From contig CADACE010000016.1 in assembly GCA_902786265.1 (NCBI GenBank), positions 1-64,000 on the forward strand: a stretch of 64,000 nucleotides of DNA, written 5' to 3'. The first letter of the stretch is position 1. The number at the start of each line of letters is the position of its first letter. Under the pieces are notes generated by a model. That model had not been told where the DNA came from. It searched no databases and saw nothing but the letters and a program-made list of their open reading frames with translations. Position numbers and translations under genes: made by a program. The stretch is from an uncultured Chloroflexota bacterium. GTDB taxonomy: Bacteria; Chloroflexota; Anaerolineae; Anaerolineales; Anaerolineaceae. Below, in pieces: positions 8,597-17,661 of the stretch.

Positions 8597-8622
8597 AGGA
8601 TGGCGGATTTTTCCGCCATCCT
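8597..8622 (-). terminator. terminator/attenuator after the binding-protein gene
   Basis: An 11-bp perfect stem (AGGATGGCGGA with TCCGCCATCCT) is followed on the minus strand by CTTTTATTAT. It probably lowers expression of the downstream permease and ATPase relative to the binding protein. Confidence 0.8.
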
Positions 8623-8638
8623 GTCAAATATCACAAAA

Positions 8639-9718
8639 CTATTTCGTCTGGAAACGATCGTCGCCGGTGTCTGCGCCGGAGTTCGCAAGAGCTTCCATAA
8701 CTTCACCAATATAGGTCTTAATATTGGCGGTCGCATCTTCGAAGTCATAGTCCATGACATTTTCCGGATCGAGGCCGAAGTCATAAGCAGCCTGCGGCTG
8801 TTTGGCGTTGTCCAGGACAAGGAACTGATAGGAACCGTTTTCGGCACCGAGTTCAACACATTCCGGAGACAGCGCATATTCGATCCACAGTTTCGCGGCA
8901 TTCGGATGGGCAGCGCCCTTGAAAATAGCGGTAGCGCCGATTTCGAAGGAGGTGCCGGTGGACGGGATCACGAGACCGATGTTGTCATAACCGTTGTCCA
9001 GGATCTGGGTGATGCCATCGTGCAGGAAGCCGATACCGATAACACATTCGCCGGTACCAACATTCTTGGACGGGCCGGAGCCGGATTTGGTGTAGACTTC
9101 AATGTTCTTGTCAAGGTCGACAAGATACTGGATGCCTTCATCATGGCCGTATTTCTGGATCATGGTGTTGATGACCAGTTTCGCGGTACCGGCAGTGTTG
9201 TAGTTAGACAGCCAGATCAGATCCTTGTATTCCGGTTTCAGGAGGTCAGCCCAATCCTGCGGAGCTTCAAGGCCCATGCGGTCCAGTTCTTCCTGGTTGA
9301 CCATGAAGCCAAGGATGCCTTTATAGATACCAAACCAGTATCCATCAGGATGCTTGTACATGGCACTGGTCAGATGCGCGGCATTTTCAGCATCATATGC
9401 TTCGAGCAGGCCTTCGGAAGCGACCACGTTGTACGGATCGGTCGTGCCGCCGAACCAGACATCAGCGGAAGGATTTCCGTTTTCTTCTTCGATCTTGGCC
9501 TGAACTTCACCGGTAGAAAGACGCTGATAAGTCGTCTTGATACCATAGAGTTCCTGGAAGTGCTGGGTAACTGCGGAAAGATATTCTTCTTCGCAGGAAC
9601 CGTAGACAACCAGTTCACCTTCTGCCTGAGCAGCGGCGATCAGTTCATCGGACTGTGCCATGGCACCATTAACCAGAACCATCAGCGCAACAAGAACAAG
9701 AGCGATAACTTTTTTCAT
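8639..9718 (-). CDS. Fe(III)-type ABC substrate-binding protein (family 1)
   Basis: This 359-residue exported protein would capture the substrate for the permease and ATPase downstream. It has an N-terminal signal (MKKVIALVLVALMV...) with an AMA-Q cleavage site and no lipobox Cys. The mature part begins with ELVVYGSCEEEYLSAV, followed by ADVWFGGTTDP, a pattern seen in the FutA/AfuA ferric-iron and aminoethylphosphonate group. RBS AAAGGAGATT is strong and the promoter at 9788-9816 is near-consensus, which suggests high expression. The absence of a lipid anchor is odd for a single-membrane cell; it may be retained by the transporter or the wall. Iron is the best guess for substrate. Confidence 0.87.
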   Translation of the reverse strand: MKKVIALVLVALMVLVNGAMAQSDELIAAAQAEGELVVYGSCEEEYLSAVTQHFQELYGIKTTYQRLSTGEVQAKIEEENGNPSADVWFGGTTDPYNVVASEGLLEAYDAENAAHLTSAMYKHPDGYWFGIYKGILGFMVNQEELDRMGLEAPQDWADLLKPEYKDLIWLSNYNTAGTAKLVINTMIQKYGHDEGIQYLVDLDKNIEVYTKSGSGPSKNVGTGECVIGIGFLHDGITQILDNGYDNIGLVIPSTGTSFEIGATAIFKGAAHPNAAKLWIEYALSPECVELGAENGSYQFLVLDNAKQPQAAYDFGLDPENVMDYDFEDATANIKTYIGEVMEALANSGADTGDDRFQTK

Positions 9719-9787
9719 ATTACAATCTCCTTTATTGATTTCCCGGCATCATGCCGAATTTCCCGTTTGAGGGTTTTGTATTCAATA

Positions 9788-9816
9788 ATTATAGCGTCAG
9801 CCTCTCAAAAAGTCAA
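9788..9816 (-). promoter_or_regulatory. promoter of the Fe(III)-type ABC operon
   Basis: On the minus strand, TTGACT (9811-9816), a 17-bp spacer and TATAAT (9788-9793). The ~60-base leader contains a small GGCAT/ATGCC hairpin before the RBS. Confidence 0.8.
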
Positions 9817-9973
9817 TAATACGAAAGACTCGTTTCAGATTTCCCAATAAATTTTTCACGGAATCACGGAATTACCGCAAGCTGATCGTTTTCCAAACCA
9901 ATAAAAAATCTGTTTTTATTATATAATTATGGTCAGCAGATAAAAAAGATAACGAAATAAGGAAAACAATATC

Positions 9974-11026
9974 ATGATCATGGTAAGCATTTGCTGTGTA
10001 GCTTATAACCAGGAGCAATACATTCGTCAGACACTTGACAGCTTTTTGGCACAGAAAACGAATTTTTCGTATGAGATAATCATTTCTGATGATGCTTCAA
10101 CAGATCATACAGCGGATATTATCAGGCAATATGAACAAAAATATCCGGAGATCATAAAACCGGTTTATTACACAAAAAATATTTATTCTCAGGGCATCAA
10201 TCCCGATAAACTTAATTACGCAAAAGCAGTCGGAAAATACATAGCCTTTTGTGAAGGAGATGACTACTGGATAGACGACTATAAACTCCAAAAACAGGTC
10301 GATTATATGGAATCCCATCCGGATTGTACATTCTGCTTTACAAATGCTTATTTCCTGGCAGGTGAAACCTACTGGAAAAAGTTTATGCCTGTAGACCCCA
10401 GGAGTTATAAATTAAAAGACAACCAAGTCGATATAGACGCAGGTGAACTTGCATTGTTAGGTACCACTCCCACGGCTTCTTATATGTGGCCGACAGAAAA
10501 GGTCGTATTTCCGCCATTACCCAAAGGCACATTCGATCATGATCTGTATCTAAGCATTTATGCTGCCTCAAAAGGATATGCGCATTTTCTTGATGAATAT
10601 ACATGTATCTATCGGACGGATAACCCAAACTCTTTGATGCATACCTGGCAGGCTGACATCAATAAATTTCTTGCAGTCCAGGAATCAATACGAAAACTGT
10701 ACCTGGAATTAAAAGATATGACCGGACACCGTTTTGACAATGTCTTTGACTTTATGATTTTCATCAACAAAGTGGATTCATTTATGGCATCTAAAAACTG
10801 CAAAGAGCTCCGGAATCTTGTCAAAACCGGCGAGATAAAAATATTGGACGAACCCGGTTTATGGTTTGAAGAAGCAAAGAATGACTACCGAAATTACTGT
10901 TATCATCCTGAATTTTCAATAATGAAGCGGGATCTTGAGGTAAACGGAGCTAAATTTCTCCATAAACTGATTGACAACAAACCGATTCTTAATCGCCTCT
11001 ATAAAAAAATCCGCGGCCGCGAATAA
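9974..11026 (+). CDS. glycosyltransferase family 2
   Basis: This 350-residue cytoplasmic glycosyltransferase has a GT-A fold. The N-terminus MVSICCVAYNQEQYIRQTL is the classic GT2 opening, and EIIISDDASTD and CEGDDYW supply the nucleotide-sugar and metal-binding acidic residues. It probably adds a sugar to a surface polysaccharide or glycan. ATG 9974 is preferred because AAGGA is 10 bases upstream; TATAAT at 9922-9927 suggests its own promoter. The gene is AT-rich compared with the flanking ABC operon and plsC, as are other surface-sugar genes in the window, which suggests acquisition by transfer. Donor and acceptor are unknown. Confidence 0.88.
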   Translation: MIMVSICCVAYNQEQYIRQTLDSFLAQKTNFSYEIIISDDASTDHTADIIRQYEQKYPEIIKPVYYTKNIYSQGINPDKLNYAKAVGKYIAFCEGDDYWIDDYKLQKQVDYMESHPDCTFCFTNAYFLAGETYWKKFMPVDPRSYKLKDNQVDIDAGELALLGTTPTASYMWPTEKVVFPPLPKGTFDHDLYLSIYAASKGYAHFLDEYTCIYRTDNPNSLMHTWQADINKFLAVQESIRKLYLELKDMTGHRFDNVFDFMIFINKVDSFMASKNCKELRNLVKTGEIKILDEPGLWFEEAKNDYRNYCYHPEFSIMKRDLEVNGAKFLHKLIDNKPILNRLYKKIRGRE

Positions 11027-11131
11027 GCCTGAATATCAGTTTACTAATCTTTCTTCCAGGATAAATAATAAAACCTGCCCCAATATCTGCCGGCTTTGGC
11101 TGTTGTCGGGATCAGACAAACGGAGAAAAAG

Positions 11132-11171
11132 AAAAACACCTGCCGTGTCTTACTTTGCAGGCAGGGTTTTT
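11132..11171 (+). terminator. intrinsic terminator downstream of GT2
   Basis: AAAACACCTGCC pairs with GGCAGGGTTTT across a ~15-base loop, followed by T residues. It lies about 105 bases after the GT2 stop codon. Confidence 0.65.
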
Positions 11172-11248
11172 GCGATTCCGTTATATGCAGCGAAGTTGCT
11201 CGCGAATGCTGACAGAATTTGCGATATTATTCCGGAATAACAAAGAAC

Positions 11249-11944
11249 TCATCCTTCAGGCAGGATCAGATCCCCACGGGCTTTCCATTCCTCCCGGAGT
11301 TCACTGATCCGCGGATTATCTTTATAGAAACCATGATAATGGTCCGGAAGCAAAGCGCCAATGCGGCACATCACCTCATCGGTAGCAGTCCGCAGGGATT
11401 CTTCCCGGTTTTCCGGGTCGATCCGCGGCAGCTCAAACGTCGGTCCAAAACGCAGGGTAATGCGGGGTTTGTGAAAATGTTTGATAGCATCCATCCATTT
11501 TTCGGTTCCGATCACCCCCAGGCTGATCAAAGGGACACGGGTTTTTGAGGCGATCATTGTCACTCCTTCCTTTCCCTGAAGAAGGGCCTGAGTCTTGCTG
11601 CGTGTCCCTTCCGGTGCCAAAGCGATAACATTACCGTTTTTCAATTCAGTCATGATCCGCTTGATAGCAGCGAAATCCGCTTTTGTACGATCGATCCAAA
11701 TCATATCGGCATCATCGATCATTTTCCCGAAAACAGGAAAGGTTCGATACGTATCCCCGGCCACACAATAGATGTCATTATATCGTTCGATCATGATCAG
11801 TGCGGGAAAATCCAGGCGGCTCAGGTGATTCAGCGTGATGATAACAGGGCCTTCTTTTGGGATCTGATCTTCATTTTCAACCGTAACATGCGTCAGATGC
11901 ATGTAAAGCCATTTAACGATCCGGAAAACCTGTGCTCTGTTCAT
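11249..11944 (-). CDS. plsC: 1-acyl-sn-glycerol-3-phosphate acyltransferase (PlsC family)
   Basis: This 231-residue membrane-associated acyltransferase makes phosphatidic acid by acylating the sn-2 position of lysophosphatidate. The catalytic motif is NHLSRLD (the H-x4-D box), and the phosphate-binding motif is APEGTRS. The length is normal. It stands alone, with a divergent or unrelated neighbour on each side. Some PlsC-fold proteins acylate other lipids, so the exact acceptor is an inference. Confidence 0.88.
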   Translation of the reverse strand: MNRAQVFRIVKWLYMHLTHVTVENEDQIPKEGPVIITLNHLSRLDFPALIMIERYNDIYCVAGDTYRTFPVFGKMIDDADMIWIDRTKADFAAIKRIMTELKNGNVIALAPEGTRSKTQALLQGKEGVTMIASKTRVPLISLGVIGTEKWMDAIKHFHKPRITLRFGPTFELPRIDPENREESLRTATDEVMCRIGALLPDHYHGFYKDNPRISELREEWKARGDLILPEG

Positions 11945-12044
11945 AAATCACCTCTTTTAGAATTCATTTTTATTGTACAACAAAACGGCTTTAATATCAA
12001 TAATTGAGCAGCGTCAAAAACTCAGAATGCGGCGGCTCCCCGGC

Positions 12045-13598
12045 TTACAGCCAGAATTTTACAACAAGGACGTCATCTATGACTTTGATGGAGCCATCAT
12101 CCGGATATGAAGGCATCGCCTGCACCTCAGGAAGATCATAAAAATATGAGCTGTCTGCCTCCCTTGGCTTGAAATCAAACCAAAGTTCCATGTAATTTTT
12201 ATAGGAATTTCCGATATTAGCCCTTAATCCCCAAAAAGGATGAGTATTGATAAAATCAAACTCAGATTCCTGAGAGACCGTCGGATCCCACGGTACCCAG
12301 CGGTTTTCCCCGACATAGGCAACACGCATATCCATACGATACCCCGGAGCGCTCTGCATACGGGTAACCAGAGATGAATAATAACGGTACGTTTGTTTCT
12401 GCGAAAACTCCAGCCGCGTATAGCAGGCGCTGTCATACCGGCTGAAAATGACGATCATTAATCCCAGCCCGATATTCAATGCCACGGCTGAGAAACGTGA
12501 AATCTTTGATTCAGCAGCACTGATGCATTGTTCCACAAGCGAAAGGAAAAACGCTGCCAAAATTGTATAAGAATAGGCTGTCATCGCGTAAAGGCCGGAC
12601 CGCTTGACCATGACAAAAACAAAATTAATACATAACGGAGAAAGCAGCGTGAAAAGAAGCAAAAATATCCCGTTTATTTTATTGATTCTGAAAGAGAGGA
12701 TCGTTTGCCTGATAAGCAGGATAATAAACAGGAATGCCATGATTTCATAAATCGTATAAGCCATTCCCGGAAACACATTAAAATGCGAGACCCTGGTCAA
12801 CACAAAAAACTCACGATAGGCTTCAAGAGCACGCTGTAAATAAACAGACAGCGGCAGCTTATATGAAGAATCTATCCCGTTATAGCTGCTCAGCAGCGTC
12901 CCTGTAGCTTTTAAACAAACGAAAAGAATTGCAGCATACAGTGCTATGAAAGCAATACAGCTGATGATGACAACTAATGTTTTCTTTAAAGCCGCTTTCC
13001 GCTTTTCATTTGTATCCGCTCGGGAGAACATCATAAACAATCCAAACATAAGAATGGAAAGCATCGTAGGAATATATGCCTGATAAATCCCAACCGAACA
13101 GGCATTCAAAACGATCCCGGCAGCAATGAAATACCATTGCTCCTTTTTCAATATCAAATAAGAGCCCCAAACCGCCATCAGAATTGCCAAAGCATAATAT
13201 TGAGCGGTAAACATATAACCAAACATACAAGTCACAACCGGAATCGTTACCATGATCCCGCTGAGAAGAACGCTGAAGCATTTTGAACGGATCTCAAAAA
13301 GCTCGATCAGAAGACAGGAAGATACAGCTATACAGAAAAATGTAAAAATCCCATTGAATGATGGTATGCTGTATAAATTGTCCTGAAAAATCAGGTTTTT
13401 TATCTTTTCGGCAATAAAAAGCATCCATCGGCCCGAAGAAAAAGTAGCCCCGCCCTGAAATATACAAATGAGATCATCATGAAAGGAATATTTATTGAAC
13501 AACATCATGCCATGTGTAAGAACACCGATAACAAATGTACTGACAAACGCATATTTCTGCCCGGTGTTCAGCCGGCTCCATAAACTGGATGATTTCAT
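12045..13598 (-). CDS. GtrII-like glucosyltransferase, integral membrane
   Basis: This 517-residue polytopic protein has about 10 hydrophobic segments and a long extracytoplasmic C-terminal domain. It opens with a helix followed by YSFHDDL, which resembles the acidic pair after the first helix of the glucosyl transferase GtrII family. Members transfer sugars from a lipid carrier onto surface glycans on the outer face of the membrane. I chose ATG 13598 because AGGAG lies 5 bases upstream; the longer TTG start at 13625 lacks support. The gene is AT-rich relative to glgC downstream. Family membership is judged from overall pattern only. Confidence 0.7.
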   Translation of the reverse strand: MKSSSLWSRLNTGQKYAFVSTFVIGVLTHGMMLFNKYSFHDDLICIFQGGATFSSGRWMLFIAEKIKNLIFQDNLYSIPSFNGIFTFFCIAVSSCLLIELFEIRSKCFSVLLSGIMVTIPVVTCMFGYMFTAQYYALAILMAVWGSYLILKKEQWYFIAAGIVLNACSVGIYQAYIPTMLSILMFGLFMMFSRADTNEKRKAALKKTLVVIISCIAFIALYAAILFVCLKATGTLLSSYNGIDSSYKLPLSVYLQRALEAYREFFVLTRVSHFNVFPGMAYTIYEIMAFLFIILLIRQTILSFRINKINGIFLLLFTLLSPLCINFVFVMVKRSGLYAMTAYSYTILAAFFLSLVEQCISAAESKISRFSAVALNIGLGLMIVIFSRYDSACYTRLEFSQKQTYRYYSSLVTRMQSAPGYRMDMRVAYVGENRWVPWDPTVSQESEFDFINTHPFWGLRANIGNSYKNYMELWFDFKPREADSSYFYDLPEVQAMPSYPDDGSIKVIDDVLVVKFWL

Positions 13599-13660
13599 AT
13601 ATACTCCTGACCTGTTTTCTTCCAAACCAACCTCAACATAAAATATTTTAACACATACAT

Positions 13661-13701
13661 AAATAAAAAGAGTGCTTTCGCTCTTTTCAGTGAAAGCACT
13701 C
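13661..13701 (-). terminator. intrinsic terminator of glgC
   Basis: A 10-bp perfect stem, GAGTGCTTTC with GAAAGCACTC, is followed on the minus strand by TTTTTATTT. It lies about 25 bases after the glgC stop. Confidence 0.88.
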
Positions 13702-13724
13702 CTGCAAAATACAAAGAAGATTAT

Positions 13725-15002
13725 TTACGGTTCAATTACAGTACCGGATTCGATCACAGCATTCTTTGGGATCACCACAATACCGTCACGGACATAGTAC
13801 TGTTTGACCTCAGCCGGATCATCCAGCTCAGTGCCGGCCGGGAACGGTTTGATCACCACATTATTACCAATGCGCGCATTTTTATCAATGATCGCATTTT
13901 CAATGGAGCAGTTCTTCCCGATGCCGATCTTCACGCCGATTTCATCCGAATTCTGGTCTGCCTGAAGAATATATTTCTCGTTTTCTGCGCCCATAATGAT
14001 ACTGTTCTTGATGACAGTTCCGGTATCAATATAGCTCATAACGCCAATGATGGAACGTTCCACGCTCTCCGCCTTCACACGGGCACCGCGGGCCATAAGG
14101 ACATGATCCAACCGGGTATTGAAGACCTTGGCGGAAGGCATGGTTGTGGCGATCGTATAAATCGGGTGTTTCGGATCATAGAAATTGAACGGCGGTTTGT
14201 CGTTGGTCAGCGCCAGATTAGTCTCATAGAAGGAGCGGATGGTACCGATATCTTCCCAGTAATCGTCAAAACTCCAGCCAAACACATCGCTGTGATCGAT
14301 GGCGTACGGAATGACATTGTTGCCGAAGTCGGAATAATCCTTTGTAGAGAGAATGTCGACCAGCAGATCGGTATCAAAAATGTAGATCCCCATAGAGCCA
14401 AGGAACGGACGTTCCGGATCATCAGAACTCTTCATGGATTCCAGAATCACCGGATCCTTCGGTTTTTCCTTGAAGTCAATGATGCGGCCTTCCGGATTGG
14501 TCTTCAGCAGACCGAAGCGGGATGCTTCTTCCTTGCGGACCGGCTGCACGGCAACGGTGACTTTAGCGTTATGGCTCTTGTGGTATTTAAGCATCTCATC
14601 ATAATTGCAGCGATACAGGTGGTCGCCCGCGAGGATCAGGACATACTTGCAGTTGGCGGAAACGATCTGGCTCAGCTGTTTCCGGACTGCGTCCGCAGTA
14701 CCCTGATACCAGTCCGCATTATCCATGGTCTGTTCTGCAGCCCAAATCTGAACCCACCCGGAATGGAAGCGGTCAAATTGATAGGTATCTGTGATATGAC
14801 GATGGAGTGATACGGAGTTGAACTGGGTCAGCACCGCGATCTTGAAGATATTGGAATTGATACAGTTGCTGATCGGAATATCGATCAGGCGATATTGCCC
14901 GGCAATCGGAACCGCCGGTTTTGATCTGATTTGTGTCAGCGGGAAAAGCCGGGTTCCCCGGCCGCCGCCAAGAATTACTGCTAATACTTCATCGCTATTC
15001 AT
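13725..15002 (-). CDS. glgC: glucose-1-phosphate adenylyltransferase
   Basis: This 425-residue enzyme makes ADP-glucose from ATP and glucose 1-phosphate, the committed step of bacterial glycogen synthesis. The N-terminal nucleotidyltransferase domain shows ILGGGRGTRLFPLT, RSKPAVPIAG and YQGTADAVRKQ; the C-terminal left-handed beta-helix supports allosteric control in the family. The start ATG has GGAG upstream. No other glycogen gene is adjacent, so the pathway must be completed elsewhere. It is a single-gene unit with its own terminator. Confidence 0.96.
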   Translation of the reverse strand: MNSDEVLAVILGGGRGTRLFPLTQIRSKPAVPIAGQYRLIDIPISNCINSNIFKIAVLTQFNSVSLHRHITDTYQFDRFHSGWVQIWAAEQTMDNADWYQGTADAVRKQLSQIVSANCKYVLILAGDHLYRCNYDEMLKYHKSHNAKVTVAVQPVRKEEASRFGLLKTNPEGRIIDFKEKPKDPVILESMKSSDDPERPFLGSMGIYIFDTDLLVDILSTKDYSDFGNNVIPYAIDHSDVFGWSFDDYWEDIGTIRSFYETNLALTNDKPPFNFYDPKHPIYTIATTMPSAKVFNTRLDHVLMARGARVKAESVERSIIGVMSYIDTGTVIKNSIIMGAENEKYILQADQNSDEIGVKIGIGKNCSIENAIIDKNARIGNNVVIKPFPAGTELDDPAEVKQYYVRDGIVVIPKNAVIESGTVIEP

Positions 15003-15135
15003 TGGGCAATCTCCATTATCAACCTCATCGGAGGTTTATGCATATTTAAAATAATTCTATCAAATTTTCCTGATTTCCGCCATAGTCAAATATCTTGATA
15101 TTTATGTAAAAAGTAATATTTTCAACATGCAGGTA

Positions 15136-17373
15136 TCAGCGGTAAAACATTCCTTCTCTCGAAAGAATGATCGTTACATCACCTTTTTCAGAAAAATCCT
15201 CGATCTGCAGACGGTTATTATTCTGTTCGCTAAACTCAGCCCACAAGGATTTATCGTCACGCTTACCGAGAACTGCCAGTGAAAGATTTCCCATATCAGG
15301 GGTAAAATCCGTAAAAAGCCGTTTCGGCGGAATACCGTTCGGAAATAATATTGTGTAATTCCGGTCTTCCACGATCCATGCCCGCTTATTCAGATATGAT
15401 TTAACATATCGCAAAACAATACCATCCATCGTAAAAGCAGTCTCTTCTTCCAATTCATCCGGAGCAAATACCGCTTCATTTGCCAGTTCCCCGTTGAGAT
15501 AAAGCACGGAAAGACCCGCGGCTTTGTCAGACTTTAGAAATTCTCTTTTCATCCAGGCTTCAGGAATGTCGATCCATGCCGCAGCTGGGCTGCAGGATAC
15601 CGGAAAAATCTTTTTTTCAAGCAAATCCTGGGCAGAATAATTTGTAAGGTTGTCTCCGATGATAAACAGCCGGTTTTCTGGTGAGGTTACCGACAAATTC
15701 ATGGAAGAAACTGTTTGATGAAATTCGATCTCTGTCTGATGTTTGAACCTGTCAAATACATTGACCCAAATCATCACAGCCAGGAAAAGAAGCAAAAGCG
15801 CAGCATAAGGCTGATACATTCGTTTCCGGAAAGAATTCACAAAAGCATATCTTCCCGCCCAAAGTACCGTTATCAAGCCGATAATCAGCCAGGATTGAAA
15901 TGAAGACAGTTCAAAATAGACAGTACCCCATCTCACTGCGGCACACTGCTGCACGATCCGGATAGTTAACGCAGGCGCTGCCCAAACCAGCCATGCTGCA
16001 GCTGCTCCAAACGGGTAGAATATAAAGCTCAGGAGCAGGACAACAAAACCGCCGATCATGATCAGGGATTGAAAAGGAGCGATCAGAAAATTTGCGAGCG
16101 GAGCAATCAGAGAGATACGACCGAAAGCCTGTGCCGAAACCCATAACGTATACACCTGAGCGCTGAATGACATAAGACAGAGATCATTCATAATAGTGAC
16201 AACCGAGGTCAGAGCTTCTTCGCTGATGTTCGGTAAAAGTTTTGAGATGATCTTCCGGACAATGTTACACAGCGGTTCGGAAAAGAGCAGAATGCCAAGC
16301 GTAGCTGTCGCGGAAAGCTGAAACCCAAGGTCATAAATGACAAGCGGATTCCAAAGCGCCATAACCGCGCAAGTCAGGGCAAGGTTATTGATTCCATTTC
16401 CTCTCCTGCCTATCGACAATCCGACAATACTCAACCCGCACATAAACGCAGCGCGGACCACTGCGGAATTTCCGCCTACCAAATCCGTATAAAACCATAT
16501 AAAAGGGATCATTAAAAACGGAGCCCACCAATGTGGTATCAACCTGCGGATGATATGCAGCAGGATCCAGGTAAGCAGGGTAAAATTCGCGCCGGATATG
16601 GCGATAATATGAGCGGTTCCCGTCTTCTGAAAAGCGCGGTCAACATCTGAGGTGATTTTCGATTCATCACCAAGCAGAATTCCTGCCATCAACGCGCCTT
16701 CCTGTCCCGGGAAGAGCCGGAACACCTGATCAACAAGTGTTTTCCGCAGCCGATATACAGCTGCTTTCAGAGGTTCACCGGAGAATCCGGGCAGCAAACT
16801 GACATCAGGGTTATTGATCATGGCAGTGATCCCGGAACGGGCAAGATATTCCCGATAACTGAATCCGTTTCCCGCGTCCGGCGGCAAAACGATTTTGCCA
16901 TTGATGGATAAACGGTTTCCATATTGATAATCCAATCCGGGATCATCATAGAAAATCAACAGGATTCTGCCATCATTCGGTAATTTTTCATGTAGCTGCG
17001 TTTTATCCAGCTGAACTCGCAGTGAAGTCCGTGAAGGTGTTGTGACGGGAGGAGCGATGATATATCCGGTCAGTCCGTCGACACGCTGTCCCGCGAATTT
17101 TTCTATGGCTGCCGGAGAATGTTCAGTTGAAGAAAAAGAAACACGGATCAATCCCGCGGCAAGGATCGCAATATAGAAGAACACGCGGGAAAGCTTTTTT
17201 TCCCGCTGGTCAAGAACAAACTCTTTCCCACGCTGATAAAAAAAGATCCCTCCCGCCAGTCCTGCAGCGAATAACCCGATGCAAACCGGCAGAGAGGGAT
17301 GGAATTTCAGCCCGATAAAGATTTCCGCAAGCAGCATTGCAGATGCCTGCACAGCTCCGATTTTCTTTTCCAT
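15136..17373 (-). CDS. comEC: ComEC/Rec2 family DNA-uptake channel with an atypical C-terminus
   Basis: This 745-residue polytopic protein would form the inner-membrane channel for single-stranded DNA uptake during transformation. The N-terminal OB-like DUF4131 region (about residues 80-200) is followed by the competence domain, with LMAGILLGDE and the hallmark HIIAISGANFTLL, then many helices. The C-terminal ~210 residues lie where other ComEC proteins have a metallo-beta-lactamase nuclease domain, but no HxHxDH motif is visible, so the domain is degenerate or replaced. RBS GGAAGG precedes the ATG. No comEA is adjacent. Confidence 0.88.
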   Translation of the reverse strand: MEKKIGAVQASAMLLAEIFIGLKFHPSLPVCIGLFAAGLAGGIFFYQRGKEFVLDQREKKLSRVFFYIAILAAGLIRVSFSSTEHSPAAIEKFAGQRVDGLTGYIIAPPVTTPSRTSLRVQLDKTQLHEKLPNDGRILLIFYDDPGLDYQYGNRLSINGKIVLPPDAGNGFSYREYLARSGITAMINNPDVSLLPGFSGEPLKAAVYRLRKTLVDQVFRLFPGQEGALMAGILLGDESKITSDVDRAFQKTGTAHIIAISGANFTLLTWILLHIIRRLIPHWWAPFLMIPFIWFYTDLVGGNSAVVRAAFMCGLSIVGLSIGRRGNGINNLALTCAVMALWNPLVIYDLGFQLSATATLGILLFSEPLCNIVRKIISKLLPNISEEALTSVVTIMNDLCLMSFSAQVYTLWVSAQAFGRISLIAPLANFLIAPFQSLIMIGGFVVLLLSFIFYPFGAAAAWLVWAAPALTIRIVQQCAAVRWGTVYFELSSFQSWLIIGLITVLWAGRYAFVNSFRKRMYQPYAALLLLFLAVMIWVNVFDRFKHQTEIEFHQTVSSMNLSVTSPENRLFIIGDNLTNYSAQDLLEKKIFPVSCSPAAAWIDIPEAWMKREFLKSDKAAGLSVLYLNGELANEAVFAPDELEEETAFTMDGIVLRYVKSYLNKRAWIVEDRNYTILFPNGIPPKRLFTDFTPDMGNLSLAVLGKRDDKSLWAEFSEQNNNRLQIEDFSEKGDVTIILSREGMFYR

Positions 17374-17487
17374 GCCTTCCCGTTTTTCTACTATAAGAGC
17401 TCACTTTGCATTCCGGAGGACATGCTTCGCAAGGCGCGGGATAAAAGTTCGTGTGTTTGCGAAAGCCGCAGCACGCGCCTGATTTCA

Positions 17488-17504
17488 GGGGGCCTGCGGC
17501 CCCC
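17488..17504. repeat. GC-rich perfect inverted repeat
   Basis: GGGGGCC and GGCCCCC flank the trinucleotide TGC and are followed by CGTACCCCGC. It lies in the gap between comEC and the solute-binding protein gene, which shows no coding region. There is no adjacent T run on either strand good enough to call a terminator. Confidence 0.5.
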
Positions 17505-17661
17505 GTACCCCGCTGTGTTTTTGGGCTCTTTTTATGACTCATCCGTAAAATGCGGTGGTTGCCTTTTTTCGTTTAGCCGAACACTGAATCATTTATGCAG
17601 CGAATACCGGTTCATATCGGAAAAGATCATGCTGCGGTATCAACCGAACATGAATGACCGA

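Noticed and set aside
10971..11240. A small plus-strand gene after GT2
   Set aside because: It overlaps the GT2 3' end in another frame, has low-complexity composition and runs through the terminator hairpin.
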